64,000 nucleotides of DNA from Streptomyces sp. TS71-3 (GTDB taxonomy: Bacteria > Actinomycetota > Actinomycetes > Streptomycetales > Streptomycetaceae). Below are positions 1 to 8,427 of the stretch, piece by piece. Position 1 is the first letter of the stretch. Every line of letters starts with the position of its first letter. Location: the NCBI RefSeq assembly GCF_018327685.1, contig NZ_BNEL01000003.1, positions 3,100,001 to 3,164,000 on the forward strand. The letters run 5' to 3'. A model generated the notes under the pieces. It had not been told where the DNA came from, made no database searches, and saw only the letters and a program-made list of their open reading frames with translations. The position numbers and the translations under genes are program-made.

Positions 1-2252
1 AACGTGGAGAACACGATGTACCGCCAGAACCACCCCTTGCGGCGGCGGATCTCCGGAACCGAGAGCCGCCAGGCGAACGCCGCCTGCAAGGGCCCGGACA
101 CCATCGTGAACAGCACCGCCAGCAGGCAGCTCGGCACCAGCCAGTGCAGCCTGTCCACACCGCCCTCGCGCCATGCCGTGTAGGCGAGGATGGGCACGAT
201 CTGAAGCCCCAGCCACGGCTGGATCTCCCGCCACCCCAGCAGCACCGTCAGGCCGAGCCGCTGCTTGCGGGTGAACGGCCCGGTCCGCAGCACCCGCCAC
301 TGGTGCTTCAGGGACACCTGCAACCACCCCTGCGCCCAGCGGGCCCGCTGGTTCCACAGGGCCCGCAGGGTGGTGGGCGCCAGCTCGCGCGAGATCAGGG
401 CCCGGTCCATGGCGATCCTGGCCCCCACTTCGAGGGCACGCAGGCTGGAGTCGATGTCCTCGGTGAGCATGGTGCCGTGCATCCGGGTCCGGGCGAGCAG
501 GTCGGAGCGCCAGAAGCCGTTGGAGCCGCCGAACACGCCGAAGTCGTACATCCGGGTGCGCCCCGGGTGGCTCACCCCGTAGATGGACTCGAACTCCACC
601 GCCACCAGGCTCGCGACCAGCGAGCTGTCGCCGTTGCGTATCACGCAGTGGCCCTGGACGACGTCGTAGCCGTTCGACAGCCAGTGCCAGGCGTGCCGGA
701 ACGCGGCCGGCTCCGGATGGTGGTCGGCGTCGAAGATGCCCACGAACTCCCCGTGGATCCGGCTGACCGCGGCGTTGATGTTCTGCGCCTTGGAGGTGGA
801 GCCGCGCACCTTCAGCAGCACCAGCCGCGGATCGCGCCGGGCGATGTCGCGCAGGGTCTCCTCCACCGGCAGCGGGCGCGGTGTGTTGTACGCGAGGACG
901 ATCTCCAGATCCGCCGGATAGTCCAGGCGCAGGAACGACTCCACGGTGTCGACGATGGTGGCCGCCTCGTTCGGCAGGTACGCCGCGATCACCGCGCTGG
1001 CCGGTGGATACGGCTGCCCGGGCACCTTGGGCCGGACCGGTGCGTCCAGCGCGAAGAGGCACTCCAGGGCGACCAGCGCGGCGGAGACCATCAGGCCGCC
1101 CACCACCACCCAGTACATCGCCGAGCCGAGGTCGAAGCCCGCCAGGTAGAGCTGCTGGTAGAGCACGAAGGGCGCGCCGAGTCCGAGCAGCAGCACCAGC
1201 AGCGGCGTCATGCTGGACAGCAGCGGCCTGACGAGGGAGCGGCGGGGCCGCCGGTGTGTCTTCCCGTCCATCCACAGCGCGTGGCGCACCGGCCGCAGAT
1301 CCCGGTGGTTCAGCGCCTCGTCGGCCGCCAGCGCGGCCGAGCCGACCAGCTTCTCGCGCTCGGTGGTGCGCTCGATGGGCAGCCAGCCGATCGCGGGGGT
1401 GAGCCGGACGTTCTCGTCGGCGACGACGAAGCGGGTGCCGGCCACCGCGTGCGCGAACTGCTCCAACCGCCGGCGGGTGGTCTCCTCGTCGACGTCCGGG
1501 ATGAGCATCAGCAGGTGCCCGTCCTCGTCCCGGCCGAGCCGGTCGCAGATGTTGCCCAGCTTCTCCGCGACGCCGGCGAGCCGTTCGGCGACCTCGCGGT
1601 GCACCCGGGGGCCGAGCCGCGCCTGGAGCCCCGCCATCTCCGCGACGGCCACCACGGCGAGCGCGCCGCCGCGCCGCCCGGCCCGTGCCCGCTGGAGCTC
1701 CCGGCCGAGTTCGCCCAGGAAGTGGTGGTACGAGTACAGGCCGGTGCGCGGATCGAGTGGCAGGCTCTCCACGGGCACCCGGCGCAGGCGTGCCTCGATG
1801 CGGGCGGACAGCTCGGCGGGCTCAGAGTCGTCCCGCAGGCAGTCGTCCGCGCCGTGCTCCAGCAGGTCGGCGATCGCGCCGGAGCCGGTCGACGCCGCCG
1901 TCACCACCAGCAGCGGCAGCGCGCTGCCGGGCGGTACGGCACGGATCGCGGCGATCACGGCGGCGCTGCCCGGCTGCCGGCCCGCGCGGCCGTCACCGTG
2001 CCCCGCGGCGGCCTCCTCCAGGACGACGACGGCTTCCGGCGGCGCCTGCCGCAGCCGGGAGCCCGCCTCCAGAGGCAGAGCGTGCGCCACCGGGTGCCCG
2101 GTGGACTTCAGCGCTCCGAGCAGCCTGTCGAGCCGCGGTCCCGGGTTGCCTACGGCGAGGACGCGCGCCGGCGCCGGGTCGCCGCGGCCCGGCCGGCCGG
2201 TCGGTGGTGGGGCGGAAGACGGGGATGAGGTGGTGTGCTGCGTGATGAGCAC
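1..2252 (-). CDS. GT2 processive glycosyltransferase with N-terminal receiver-like and degenerate GGDEF-like domains (partial)
   Basis: Membrane glycosyltransferase that would polymerise or transfer sugars from a nucleotide-sugar donor. It begins at GTG 2252, six bases after an AAGGAGA ribosome site (2259-2265), and runs off the window, so at least 750 residues are present and the C-terminus is missing. Approximate order: a disordered N-terminus; a response-regulator-like domain (30-165); a GGDEF-like domain (170-325) with RDEDG at the signature position, so probably catalytically dead; two membrane helices (345-410); and a GT2 catalytic domain with DAD (FDADHHP), the TEDID motif and QRARW (the QxxRW motif of cellulose/hyaluronan-synthase-like enzymes), followed by more helices. 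QxxRW and DxD are known for processive GT2 enzymes. Control of the synthase by the fused sensory domains is inference. The polymer is unknown. Confidence 0.85.
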   Translation of the reverse strand, partial: MLITQHTTSSPSSAPPPTGRPGRGDPAPARVLAVGNPGPRLDRLLGALKSTGHPVAHALPLEAGSRLRQAPPEAVVVLEEAAAGHGDGRAGRQPGSAAVIAAIRAVPPGSALPLLVVTAASTGSGAIADLLEHGADDCLRDDSEPAELSARIEARLRRVPVESLPLDPRTGLYSYHHFLGELGRELQRARAGRRGGALAVVAVAEMAGLQARLGPRVHREVAERLAGVAEKLGNICDRLGRDEDGHLLMLIPDVDEETTRRRLEQFAHAVAGTRFVVADENVRLTPAIGWLPIERTTEREKLVGSAALAADEALNHRDLRPVRHALWMDGKTHRRPRRSLVRPLLSSMTPLLVLLLGLGAPFVLYQQLYLAGFDLGSAMYWVVVGGLMVSAALVALECLFALDAPVRPKVPGQPYPPASAVIAAYLPNEAATIVDTVESFLRLDYPADLEIVLAYNTPRPLPVEETLRDIARRDPRLVLLKVRGSTSKAQNINAAVSRIHGEFVGIFDADHHPEPAAFRHAWHWLSNGYDVVQGHCVIRNGDSSLVASLVAVEFESIYGVSHPGRTRMYDFGVFGGSNGFWRSDLLARTRMHGTMLTEDIDSSLRALEVGARIAMDRALISRELAPTTLRALWNQRARWAQGWLQVSLKHQWRVLRTGPFTRKQRLGLTVLLGWREIQPWLGLQIVPILAYTAWREGGVDRLHWLVPSCLLAVLFTMVSGPLQAAFAWRLSVPEIRRRKGWFWRYIVFST

Positions 2253-3385
2253 CTTGCGTCTCCTTTACCGGTGGGGGGTCCATGGGCGCGTGGTCAGCGC
2301 GGGAGGTCCCATGGCAAACGGGTGGTGCGTGAGCGGGCCGCCGGCTGTGGTCCGGCTCGGGGGTCGTCGACGTCGCCCTGCCGCGGAGCGCGTCGGGCGG
2401 GGGTCGAGGCGGGGTCGGAAGGGCAGCCCGGACCGGCCCATGGCGGTGCGGACCGCGGACGGGCACGACAGGGCGGGCCCGGCCGGACGGCAGGGCCGAA
2501 GGGGCGCCGGGCACGGCGGAGCCGTCGACGGGCCCGGGGACGGGCGGCCGGTGCGCGGGTGGGGGTCGCGCAGGCCGTGGTGGGGCGTCCGCGGGTCAGC
2601 GCCGGACCGCCGCCGGGGCGCCTGTGGCACCCGGCACCGGGGCCGGGCGTCTGCGGCGGCCGGGGTCGCGCCGGAAGGCGGGTGCGGCGGGCGCACCCGA
2701 GGGTGGTAGCGGACGGGAGACGGCGGCCCGTCTCGGCCGGGCAGGGGAGGGCAGCCCGGTGGGCTGCGCCCGGCACGCGTCAGGCGCCGCGACCTGGGGG
2801 AGTGCGACGCTCATCGCGAGGTACGAGGGTGGTACGCCGACGGCCCGTCCCGGCAGGGGACAGGGCCGAACGTTCAAGAATCGGCCGGCAGCGTCCGATG
2901 GGGGGAACCGGCGGCCGCGGGCACGTCCGGCAGGGGTGGCCGGTGTGCGCCCGGATCCGCGGGCTCCCAACTGGACGCGGACCCCGCGGCAGGAGCGCAG
3001 GGCGGCGGGCGATGCGTCAGCGCGTAAAACATATGAGTGGTCCCATCCTGTTCGGATTGTGGGGGGAGGACCGAGCTTTTGTGTACGCAACCGTTCAACC
3101 CTTGGAGCCGAACGGCAGTGTGTCACCTTAGCCTCGCTCGCGGCGGTGACACCACACCTACGGTGTTGTAACACCCGTATGAAGTCCGAGGGTTCGGTGA
3201 AGGCGGAGGTCGTGGACGGTGCGACGGCGCCCGGTGGGGGGGGAGGGGTGGGACCGGGCCCCTCGCCCCGGGCGGAGCCTGCCGGCCCCCGCCGGCTGAA
3301 CCTGCCTGCTCCGCCGGGCGTGCCGGGGCCCGCACCGGGCGGGGCCGGCCGGCACGCCGGAGTGCGGGGCGCAGGCGCCCCCGGG
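2253..3385. other. Long intergenic region without a confident gene
   Basis: About 1.1 kb with no ORF that has both a good ribosome site and a recognisable protein; the open frames here are GC-rich shadows. At 3000-3200 the sequence becomes AT-richer. It contains a compact inverted repeat (3149-3158 with 3162-3169, ACACCACACC/GGTGTTGT) that overlaps a second dyad reading TACGGTGTTGTAACACCCGTA (3159-3179). This looks like a promoter/operator region, perhaps for the glycosyltransferase far downstream on the minus strand. Confidence 0.4.
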
Positions 3386-3802
3386 TCAGAACTTGAAGAC
3401 GTCGGATGTGCCGACCTCGGCGGCGCACCGGTTGATGAAGTCCTCACGGTAGGACACGGGCGCGCCCTGCCACGTGCCGGTCGCGACGGCCGTCACCGGG
3501 TCGACGACGGTGGGGCAGGTGCGGCCCGGCACGTTGGGGAGCCGGGTGAAGTCGCCTTTCACCGCGGCGAGTGCGGCACAGGCGGCCTTGGGGTCGGGGT
3601 GCGTGCCCCCGTCCGGGTCGCACTCCAGTGTCGCCTGGTCGATGGGGCGTTGCGAGATGTCCGAGGCGAGCAGGGTGAGCCTGAGGGAACTGGCCGGCGC
3701 CGCCGTCGAGCCGCCGGCGGCCGAGGCCGTGCCGGCGGCGGTGAGCGCGAGGGTCAGGGCGGCCGCGGCGGCGAGCGCCGCGGCGGCGGGTCTGCGGGTC
3801 AT
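3386..3802 (-). CDS. Streptomyces subtilisin inhibitor (SSI) family protease inhibitor
   Basis: Secreted 138-aa inhibitor of serine proteases. An ATG start follows AAGGAG by a few bases. Residues 1-28 are a Sec signal peptide with an Ala-rich core ending near TASA. The mature part has the four SSI cysteines (TLEC, AAC, RTC, NRC) that form the two family disulfides, the THP motif, and the conserved tail ending VFKF. The reactive-site loop reads CPTVVDPV; in SSI the residue after CP is P1, so P1 is Thr98 (codon 3509-3511) and P1' is Val. Met, Lys, Arg or Leu are more usual there, so target specificity may be shifted. It stands alone, with terminators on the upstream side. Confidence 0.93.
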   Translation of the reverse strand: MTRRPAAAALAAAAALTLALTAAGTASAAGGSTAAPASSLRLTLLASDISQRPIDQATLECDPDGGTHPDPKAACAALAAVKGDFTRLPNVPGRTCPTVVDPVTAVATGTWQGAPVSYREDFINRCAAEVGTSDVFKF

Positions 3803-3926
3803 GGTGGACTCCTTCTCGGTGCGAAACGAGGGGACACGAAGCTAGAGCCACGTCGCCGTCGAGCGGGGGTGGGGAATGAGCCATTGCTGAACTCCCATGG
3901 GCCCCACGGGCCGCTTCCCGTACCAC

Positions 3927-3975
3927 CACGGCCGGAGGGCCGCCATCCCCTCGGGACGGCGGCCCTCCGGCCGTG
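3927..3975 (-). terminator. Strong hairpin terminator after the APC permease
   Basis: Perfect 18-bp inverted repeat (3927-3944 with 3958-3975) around a 13-nt loop, starting 15 bases past the permease stop. It separates the permease from the inhibitor gene downstream on the same strand. Confidence 0.85.
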
Positions 3976-3990
3976 CGAACGGTGCCGTGC

Positions 3991-5523
3991 TCAGACGATC
4001 CCCTCCGCGATCTCCGCCTGCTCCTGGTCCGAGCCGTAGGCGGAGGTGTCGGGAGTGCCGTACGTGCCGCGTGCGACGTACCACCAGACGCTGGCCAGGA
4101 TCAGCACCACCGCCAGCGCGATCACCGCGTAGTTCATCGAGTCGACGGTGATGGGCGACGACTGCGGCAGGCAGAACAGCACGGTCACCACGACCACCCA
4201 GCTCACCGCCACCCAGCCGACCGGCCGGCTCCACCGGCCCAGGTGCCAGGGCCCGCGCTTGAAGCTCTCGCCGGCGCGCAGCCGCAGCAGGATCGGCAGG
4301 GCGTAAGCGGGGGTGATCCCGATGACGTTGATGGCCGTCACCGCGCCGTACGCGGTCGTCGAGTACAGCGACGGCAGCGCCAGCACGCAGGCCACGATGA
4401 CGGAGAGCCAGACCGCCGGAACGGGCGTCTGCGTGCGGCTGCTGACCTTGCGCCAGAGCCGGGAGCCCGGTAGGGCGTTGTCGCGGCTGAACGCGAACAC
4501 CATCCGGCTGGCCGCCGCCACCTCCGCGTTCCCGCAGAACAGCTGGGCCACGATCACGACGAGCAGCAGCGCCGTGGCGCCGTCCGTGCCCAGGGAGTCC
4601 AGCATGATCTGCGCCGGCGGCACCCCCGTCGCGCTGTCCTGCGTGCCCGCGTAGTCCTGGATGGAGAAGGTCAGGCCCGCCAGCAGGACGAAGCCGGCGA
4701 TCCAGGAGACCCAGATCGAGCGCACTATGCCGCGCGCCGCCGACACCGAGGCGTTCGAGGTCTCCTCCGACAGGTGCGCCGAGGCGTCGTATCCGCAGAA
4801 GGTGTACTGCGCGAGCAGCAGCCCGATCGCCGCCGCGTAGATGGGATTCGACCAGCCCGTGTCGTTGACGAACTTGGTGAACACGAAAGAGGGCGACTGG
4901 TGGTGGTCCGGCACGATCGCCAGCACGGCCACGATCAGCGCCACGCCCGCCAGGTGCCACCACACGCTGACGGAGTTCAGCAGGCTCACCAGGCGGACCC
5001 CGAAGAGGTTGAGCACGGCGTGCAGCAGCAGGATCCCGCAGAAGATCAGCATCGTGGCACCCGGCGTCGGGTCGAAGCCGAACTGGAGGTTCAGCAGGGC
5101 GCCGGTGAACAGCGCGGCCCCGTAGTCGATCCCGGCGATCGCACCCAGCAGCCCCAGCAGGTTCAGCCAGCCCGTGTACCAGCCCCAGCGGCGGCCGCCG
5201 AGCCGGTCCGCCATGTAGTACAGCGCCCCCGACGTCGGGTACGCGCTGGTCACCTCCGCCAGCGCCATGCCCACGAAGAGCACGAAGAGCCCCACTCCGG
5301 CCCAGCCCCACAGCATCACCGCGGGTCCGCCCGTGCCGAGCCCGAAGCCGTAGAGGGTCATGCAGCCGGACAGGATGGAGATCACCGAGAAGCTGATGGC
5401 GAAGTTGCCGAAACCGCCCATGCGGCGGGCCAGCACCGGCCGGTAGCCCAGTTCCCGGAGCCGTTGCTCCTCGTCGCGCGGGCGGTCGTCGGTGGTCGTA
5501 CTCGACCATGTGGAGCGGGACAC
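3991..5523 (-). CDS. APC-superfamily amino acid/amine permease
   Basis: Inner-membrane permease of 510 aa with about 12 hydrophobic helices, typical APC length. The GTG start at 5523 is set by a perfect GGAGGT site six bases upstream (5530-5535). The first helix carries GGFGNFAISFSVISILSG, close to the unwound GxG substrate segment of the amino acid/choline/GABA (BAT1/UGA4-like) branch; SAYPTSGALYY and FSRDNALPGS are further signatures of that branch. The substrate is probably an amino acid or GABA-like amine, but cannot be fixed. The gene is monocistronic, ended by a strong terminator. Its leader contains a tandem 15-bp repeat next to the ribosome site. Confidence 0.88.
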   Translation of the reverse strand: MSRSTWSSTTTDDRPRDEEQRLRELGYRPVLARRMGGFGNFAISFSVISILSGCMTLYGFGLGTGGPAVMLWGWAGVGLFVLFVGMALAEVTSAYPTSGALYYMADRLGGRRWGWYTGWLNLLGLLGAIAGIDYGAALFTGALLNLQFGFDPTPGATMLIFCGILLLHAVLNLFGVRLVSLLNSVSVWWHLAGVALIVAVLAIVPDHHQSPSFVFTKFVNDTGWSNPIYAAAIGLLLAQYTFCGYDASAHLSEETSNASVSAARGIVRSIWVSWIAGFVLLAGLTFSIQDYAGTQDSATGVPPAQIMLDSLGTDGATALLLVVIVAQLFCGNAEVAAASRMVFAFSRDNALPGSRLWRKVSSRTQTPVPAVWLSVIVACVLALPSLYSTTAYGAVTAINVIGITPAYALPILLRLRAGESFKRGPWHLGRWSRPVGWVAVSWVVVVTVLFCLPQSSPITVDSMNYAVIALAVVLILASVWWYVARGTYGTPDTSAYGSDQEQAEIAEGIV

Positions 5524-5538
5524 GCGCTTACCTCCGTA

Positions 5539-5573
5539 GAACGACGTTCAGCAACAGGGACGTTCAGCAACAG
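5539..5573 (-). promoter_or_regulatory. Tandem 15-bp repeat and dyad in the permease leader
   Basis: GACGTTCAGCAACAG occurs at 5543-5557 and again at 5559-5573 (16-bp period). The first copy overlaps a perfect dyad GAACG-A-CGTTC (5539-5549), four bases upstream of the ribosome site. It is a candidate operator or translational control element for the APC permease. Confidence 0.5.
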
Positions 5574-5664
5574 TCACGTGCGGCGGCGGGAAGGGGAGCG
5601 GACGCTCGGTGGGGCGCGGGCGGCGGGTCGGCTGGGGCGCCGGCCCCGCCGGGCGTCCGTGCCG

Positions 5665-5700
5665 GGGCACGCGCGGCGGCTTCGGCCGCCGCGCGTGCCC
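5665..5700 (-). terminator. Terminator hairpin with a TTCG tetraloop
   Basis: Perfect 16-bp stem (5665-5680 with 5685-5700) closed by TTCG. Its first base is the last base of the stop codon of the minus-strand gene 5700-6680. UUCG loops are exceptionally stable in RNA. Confidence 0.85.
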
Positions 5701-6680
5701 TATAACGCGGACAGGCAGCGGGCCCGCGCCTGCACGTAGAGCTCGGCCGCCGCGGCGGTGCCACCGGTGCCCTCGACGCGGTACAGCCAGGGCACCGGGG
5801 TGTAGTACGGGCCCAGGGCCTTGAAGACCCAGCTCGCCTCGCGGAACTGCAGGGCGCCCCAGAGCCCGTGCGCCAGATGGCTCAGGTCCAGCAGGGAACT
5901 CTCGGTGGGGGACACGTGGTCGAACCACTCGTACAGCGCCCGCCGTGCGTCGCGGGTGGCGTCCTCCGCCACCCAGTGCAGGTCGAGCGCCGTGTCACGG
6001 CCGCCGCCCCTGCGGTACCGCTCGACGTGCAGGTAGAGCGGCAGCATGTGCAGCGAGGAGCCCGTCGGGGCCGACGAGACCGCCCACTGCACGAAGTTGA
6101 CCGCCTCCGTCAGCCGCCCCCCGGTGGGTCTGGCGTACAGGAACTGCAGCATCCGGTGGTACGCCTCGCGGTTGTACGGATCCCGCTTGTCGGCCTGGGC
6201 GAGGAGCCCCCAGGGCCCCGGCGGCAGCATCGGTTCGGGCGGCGCCACCCGGTGCTCGTCCCACTGCTGCCGCTCGTCCAGCCGGGCCAGCGCCAGCAGG
6301 CAGACCCAGGGCACCGGGTCCCCCTCGGAGGTGCGTGCGGCTATCCGGCACGCGTCCCACGCCTGGTGCCACAGGTCCTGGGTGTGCCGGTGGCCCTCGC
6401 GGTGCGCCCGCAGCGCGCGCTCCACGGCGACGCGGCCGTGCATCACCGCCGCCGCGACGCTGTGCGGCTCCTCCGCACGCCACGCCTGCACCAGGTCCGT
6501 GCCCGCCGCCGCGGCCGCGAGCACCTGCGTGCGCTGCGTCCACAGCGCGTGGCCGGTGGTCGCCTCCAGCAGATTCCGCATGGACATCCAGCGCCCGACA
6601 CGCAGGTCCTGCAACGCGACCCGCAGGTCGGCGTCGTGGCCCGCCGGGTGGTAGGCAGGGCGGAATCCCGTAGGTGACAT
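5700..6680 (-). CDS. Conserved hypothetical, TPR-like helical protein
   Basis: 326-aa soluble protein of unknown function. The ATG at 6680 (MSPTGFRP) is preferred over an upstream in-frame ATG at 6830, because the extra 50 residues look like untranslated leader. No signal peptide or membrane segment. The sequence is almost wholly helical, rich in Trp, His and Arg, with repeated patterns such as AWRAEEPHS, LWHQAWDACR and LHWVAEDATR that suggest tandem helical hairpins of the TPR kind. No catalytic motif was recognised. It is transcribed alone toward a strong terminator. Assignment as a real gene rests on codon bias and the terminator that abuts its stop. Confidence 0.7.
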   Translation of the reverse strand: MSPTGFRPAYHPAGHDADLRVALQDLRVGRWMSMRNLLEATTGHALWTQRTQVLAAAAAGTDLVQAWRAEEPHSVAAAVMHGRVAVERALRAHREGHRHTQDLWHQAWDACRIAARTSEGDPVPWVCLLALARLDERQQWDEHRVAPPEPMLPPGPWGLLAQADKRDPYNREAYHRMLQFLYARPTGGRLTEAVNFVQWAVSSAPTGSSLHMLPLYLHVERYRRGGGRDTALDLHWVAEDATRDARRALYEWFDHVSPTESSLLDLSHLAHGLWGALQFREASWVFKALGPYYTPVPWLYRVEGTGGTAAAAELYVQARARCLSAL

Positions 6681-6981
6681 CAGTCTCTCGCCCCGGTGCG
6701 GCAGGACATGGCCAGGTGAACTCGCAAGCGGTGCTCCGCGGAATGCATGGGGGGTGTGCGGCAGTCGGCGGCCAGTGTAGAGGGGGTACTTCCGATCGGT
6801 GGAAGAAATCGAGGATCTTTCTCCACGCATAGTGGCTCACCGGCGATTCAGAGTGAGCACCGGGGCTCCTCCGGCCCCTCCTCGAACTCCCGCGGGTGCG
6901 CTTGACGGTGCCCCGCGCTCTGCACAAGGCTGACGGCACGTGATCACGAACACCCGGCGGACGACTCCATGGGGGTGTGCC
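6681..6981. other. Divergent promoter region
   Basis: About 300 bases between the helical protein (minus) and the FGGY kinase (plus). It contains the dyad CTTCC-GATCGGT-GGAAG (6789-6805) inside a locally AT-richer stretch, a possible operator. No gene was seen. Confidence 0.4.
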
Positions 6982-8427
6982 ATGACGGGCCCGGTCCTCG
7001 CCATCGACCAGGGCACCTCGGGGACCAAGGCCCTCGTGGTCTGCTCGGGACGCGGCGTGCTCGGGGCGGGCTCGGCCCCCGTGACGGTACGCCAGCTGGC
7101 CGGTTCGCGCGCCGAGGCGGACCCCGAGGAGCTGTACGCCTCGGTGCTGGCCGCCGGCCGGCAGGCGCTCGCCGCGGCCGGTGAGCCGGTCGCCGCCGTG
7201 GGGCTGGCCAACCAGGGGGAGACCGTGCTCGCCTGGGACCCGGCCACCGGGGAGCCGCTGACCGACGCGATCGTCTGGCACGACAAGCGCGCCGAGACCG
7301 TCTGCGCCGGCCTCGCCGCGCGCGCCGGCGAGCTGCGCCGCCTCACCGGCCTGCCGCTCGATCCCTACTTCGCGGCCCCCAAGATGGCCTGGATCCGGCG
7401 GCACCTCACCACCGAGGGGGTCGTCACCACCACCGACTCGTGGCTGGTGCACCGCCTCACCGGAGCGTTCGTCACCGACGCGGCCACCGCCGGGCGCACC
7501 CAGCTCCTCGACCTGGACGAGGTCGCCTGGTCCCCGGCCGCCCTGGACGCCTTCGGGCTCGGCGGCGAGCGGCTGCCCGAGATCGTCGACGCGGGCTGCC
7601 ACGCGGGCACCACCGCCGCGTTCGGCCCGCCGCTGCCGCTCACCGGCCTGCTCGTCGACCAGCAGGCGGCCCTGCTGGCGCTGCGCGTGACCGAGCCGGG
7701 CACCGCCAAGTGCACCTACGGCACGGGCGCGTTCCTGCTCGCCGCCACCGGCGACCGGCCGCGCCGGAGCGAGCAGGGCCTGGTGAGCTGTGTCGCCTGG
7801 CGGCTCGCCGGCCGGGCGTCCTACTGCCTTGACGGCCAGGTCTACGCCGCCGCGTCCGCCGTCGCCTGGCTCGCCGGCCTCGGCGTGATCTCCGGCGCGC
7901 GGGACCTCGACAGGGTCGGCTCCTCGGTGGCCGACAGCGGCGGCGTCACCTTCGTACCGGCGCTGGCCGGCCTCGCCGCCCCCTGGTGGCGCGCCGACGC
8001 GCGCGGCTCGCTCACCGGCCTCGGCCTGGACACCGGCCCCGGGCACCTGGTGCGCGCCCTGTGCGAGGGCATCGCCGCCCAGGTCGCCGAGGCCGCCGAC
8101 GCCGCCACCCGCGACCTCGGCACCCCTCTCGACACGCTCCGCGTGGACGGCGGCCTGACCCGCTCCGCGCTGCTGATGCAGGCTCAGGCCGACCTGTCGC
8201 AGCGTCCCGTGGAGGTGTCCGCGGTGCCCGACGCCACGGCCCTCGGCGTGGCCGCGACCGCCCGCCTGGGCCTCGATCCCTCGCTCACCGTCGAGGAGGC
8301 CGTCCCCGCCTGGCGGCCGGCCACCGTCCACGAACCGCGCATCGGGCCCGCGGAGGCCGAGGAGCGCCGCGCCCGCTTCCGCGAGGCCGTCGACGCCCTG
8401 CCGCAGCGCCCGGCGGTGGCACCGTGA
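6982..8427 (+). CDS. FGGY-family carbohydrate kinase, glycerol-kinase-like
   Basis: ATP-dependent sugar/polyol kinase of 481 aa. ATG 6982 is chosen because it begins the first ATPase strand (AIDQGTSGTKAL) and follows a GGGGGTG site; an upstream in-frame start adds 14 odd residues. The FGGY hallmarks are present: the N-terminal phosphate loop, VDQQAA with the catalytic-base Asp, and CTYGTGAFLL. Compared with E. coli glycerol kinase, the NQRETT substrate motif reads NQGET, so the glycerol-binding Arg83 is Gly, while Glu84, Tyr135 (DPYF) and Asp245 equivalents remain. The substrate may therefore be a different polyol. It is first in a coupled operon: its stop overlaps the GTG of the next gene. 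Confidence 0.85.
   Translation: MTGPVLAIDQGTSGTKALVVCSGRGVLGAGSAPVTVRQLAGSRAEADPEELYASVLAAGRQALAAAGEPVAAVGLANQGETVLAWDPATGEPLTDAIVWHDKRAETVCAGLAARAGELRRLTGLPLDPYFAAPKMAWIRRHLTTEGVVTTTDSWLVHRLTGAFVTDAATAGRTQLLDLDEVAWSPAALDAFGLGGERLPEIVDAGCHAGTTAAFGPPLPLTGLLVDQQAALLALRVTEPGTAKCTYGTGAFLLAATGDRPRRSEQGLVSCVAWRLAGRASYCLDGQVYAAASAVAWLAGLGVISGARDLDRVGSSVADSGGVTFVPALAGLAAPWWRADARGSLTGLGLDTGPGHLVRALCEGIAAQVAEAADAATRDLGTPLDTLRVDGGLTRSALLMQAQADLSQRPVEVSAVPDATALGVAATARLGLDPSLTVEEAVPAWRPATVHEPRIGPAEAEERRARFREAVDALPQRPAVAP

Noticed and set aside
144..2228. Long plus-strand open frame of 694 codons opposite the glycosyltransferase
   Set aside because: It is antisense to the GT2 gene; composition is Arg/Gln/Pro-rich without a domain, as expected of a high-GC shadow frame.
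2874..3098. 74-codon minus-strand frame in the AT-rich intergenic area
   Set aside because: No good ribosome site or domain; the region reads better as a promoter with dyads.
5995..8331. 778-codon minus-strand frame
   Set aside because: It overlaps the helical protein in another frame and is antisense to the FGGY kinase.
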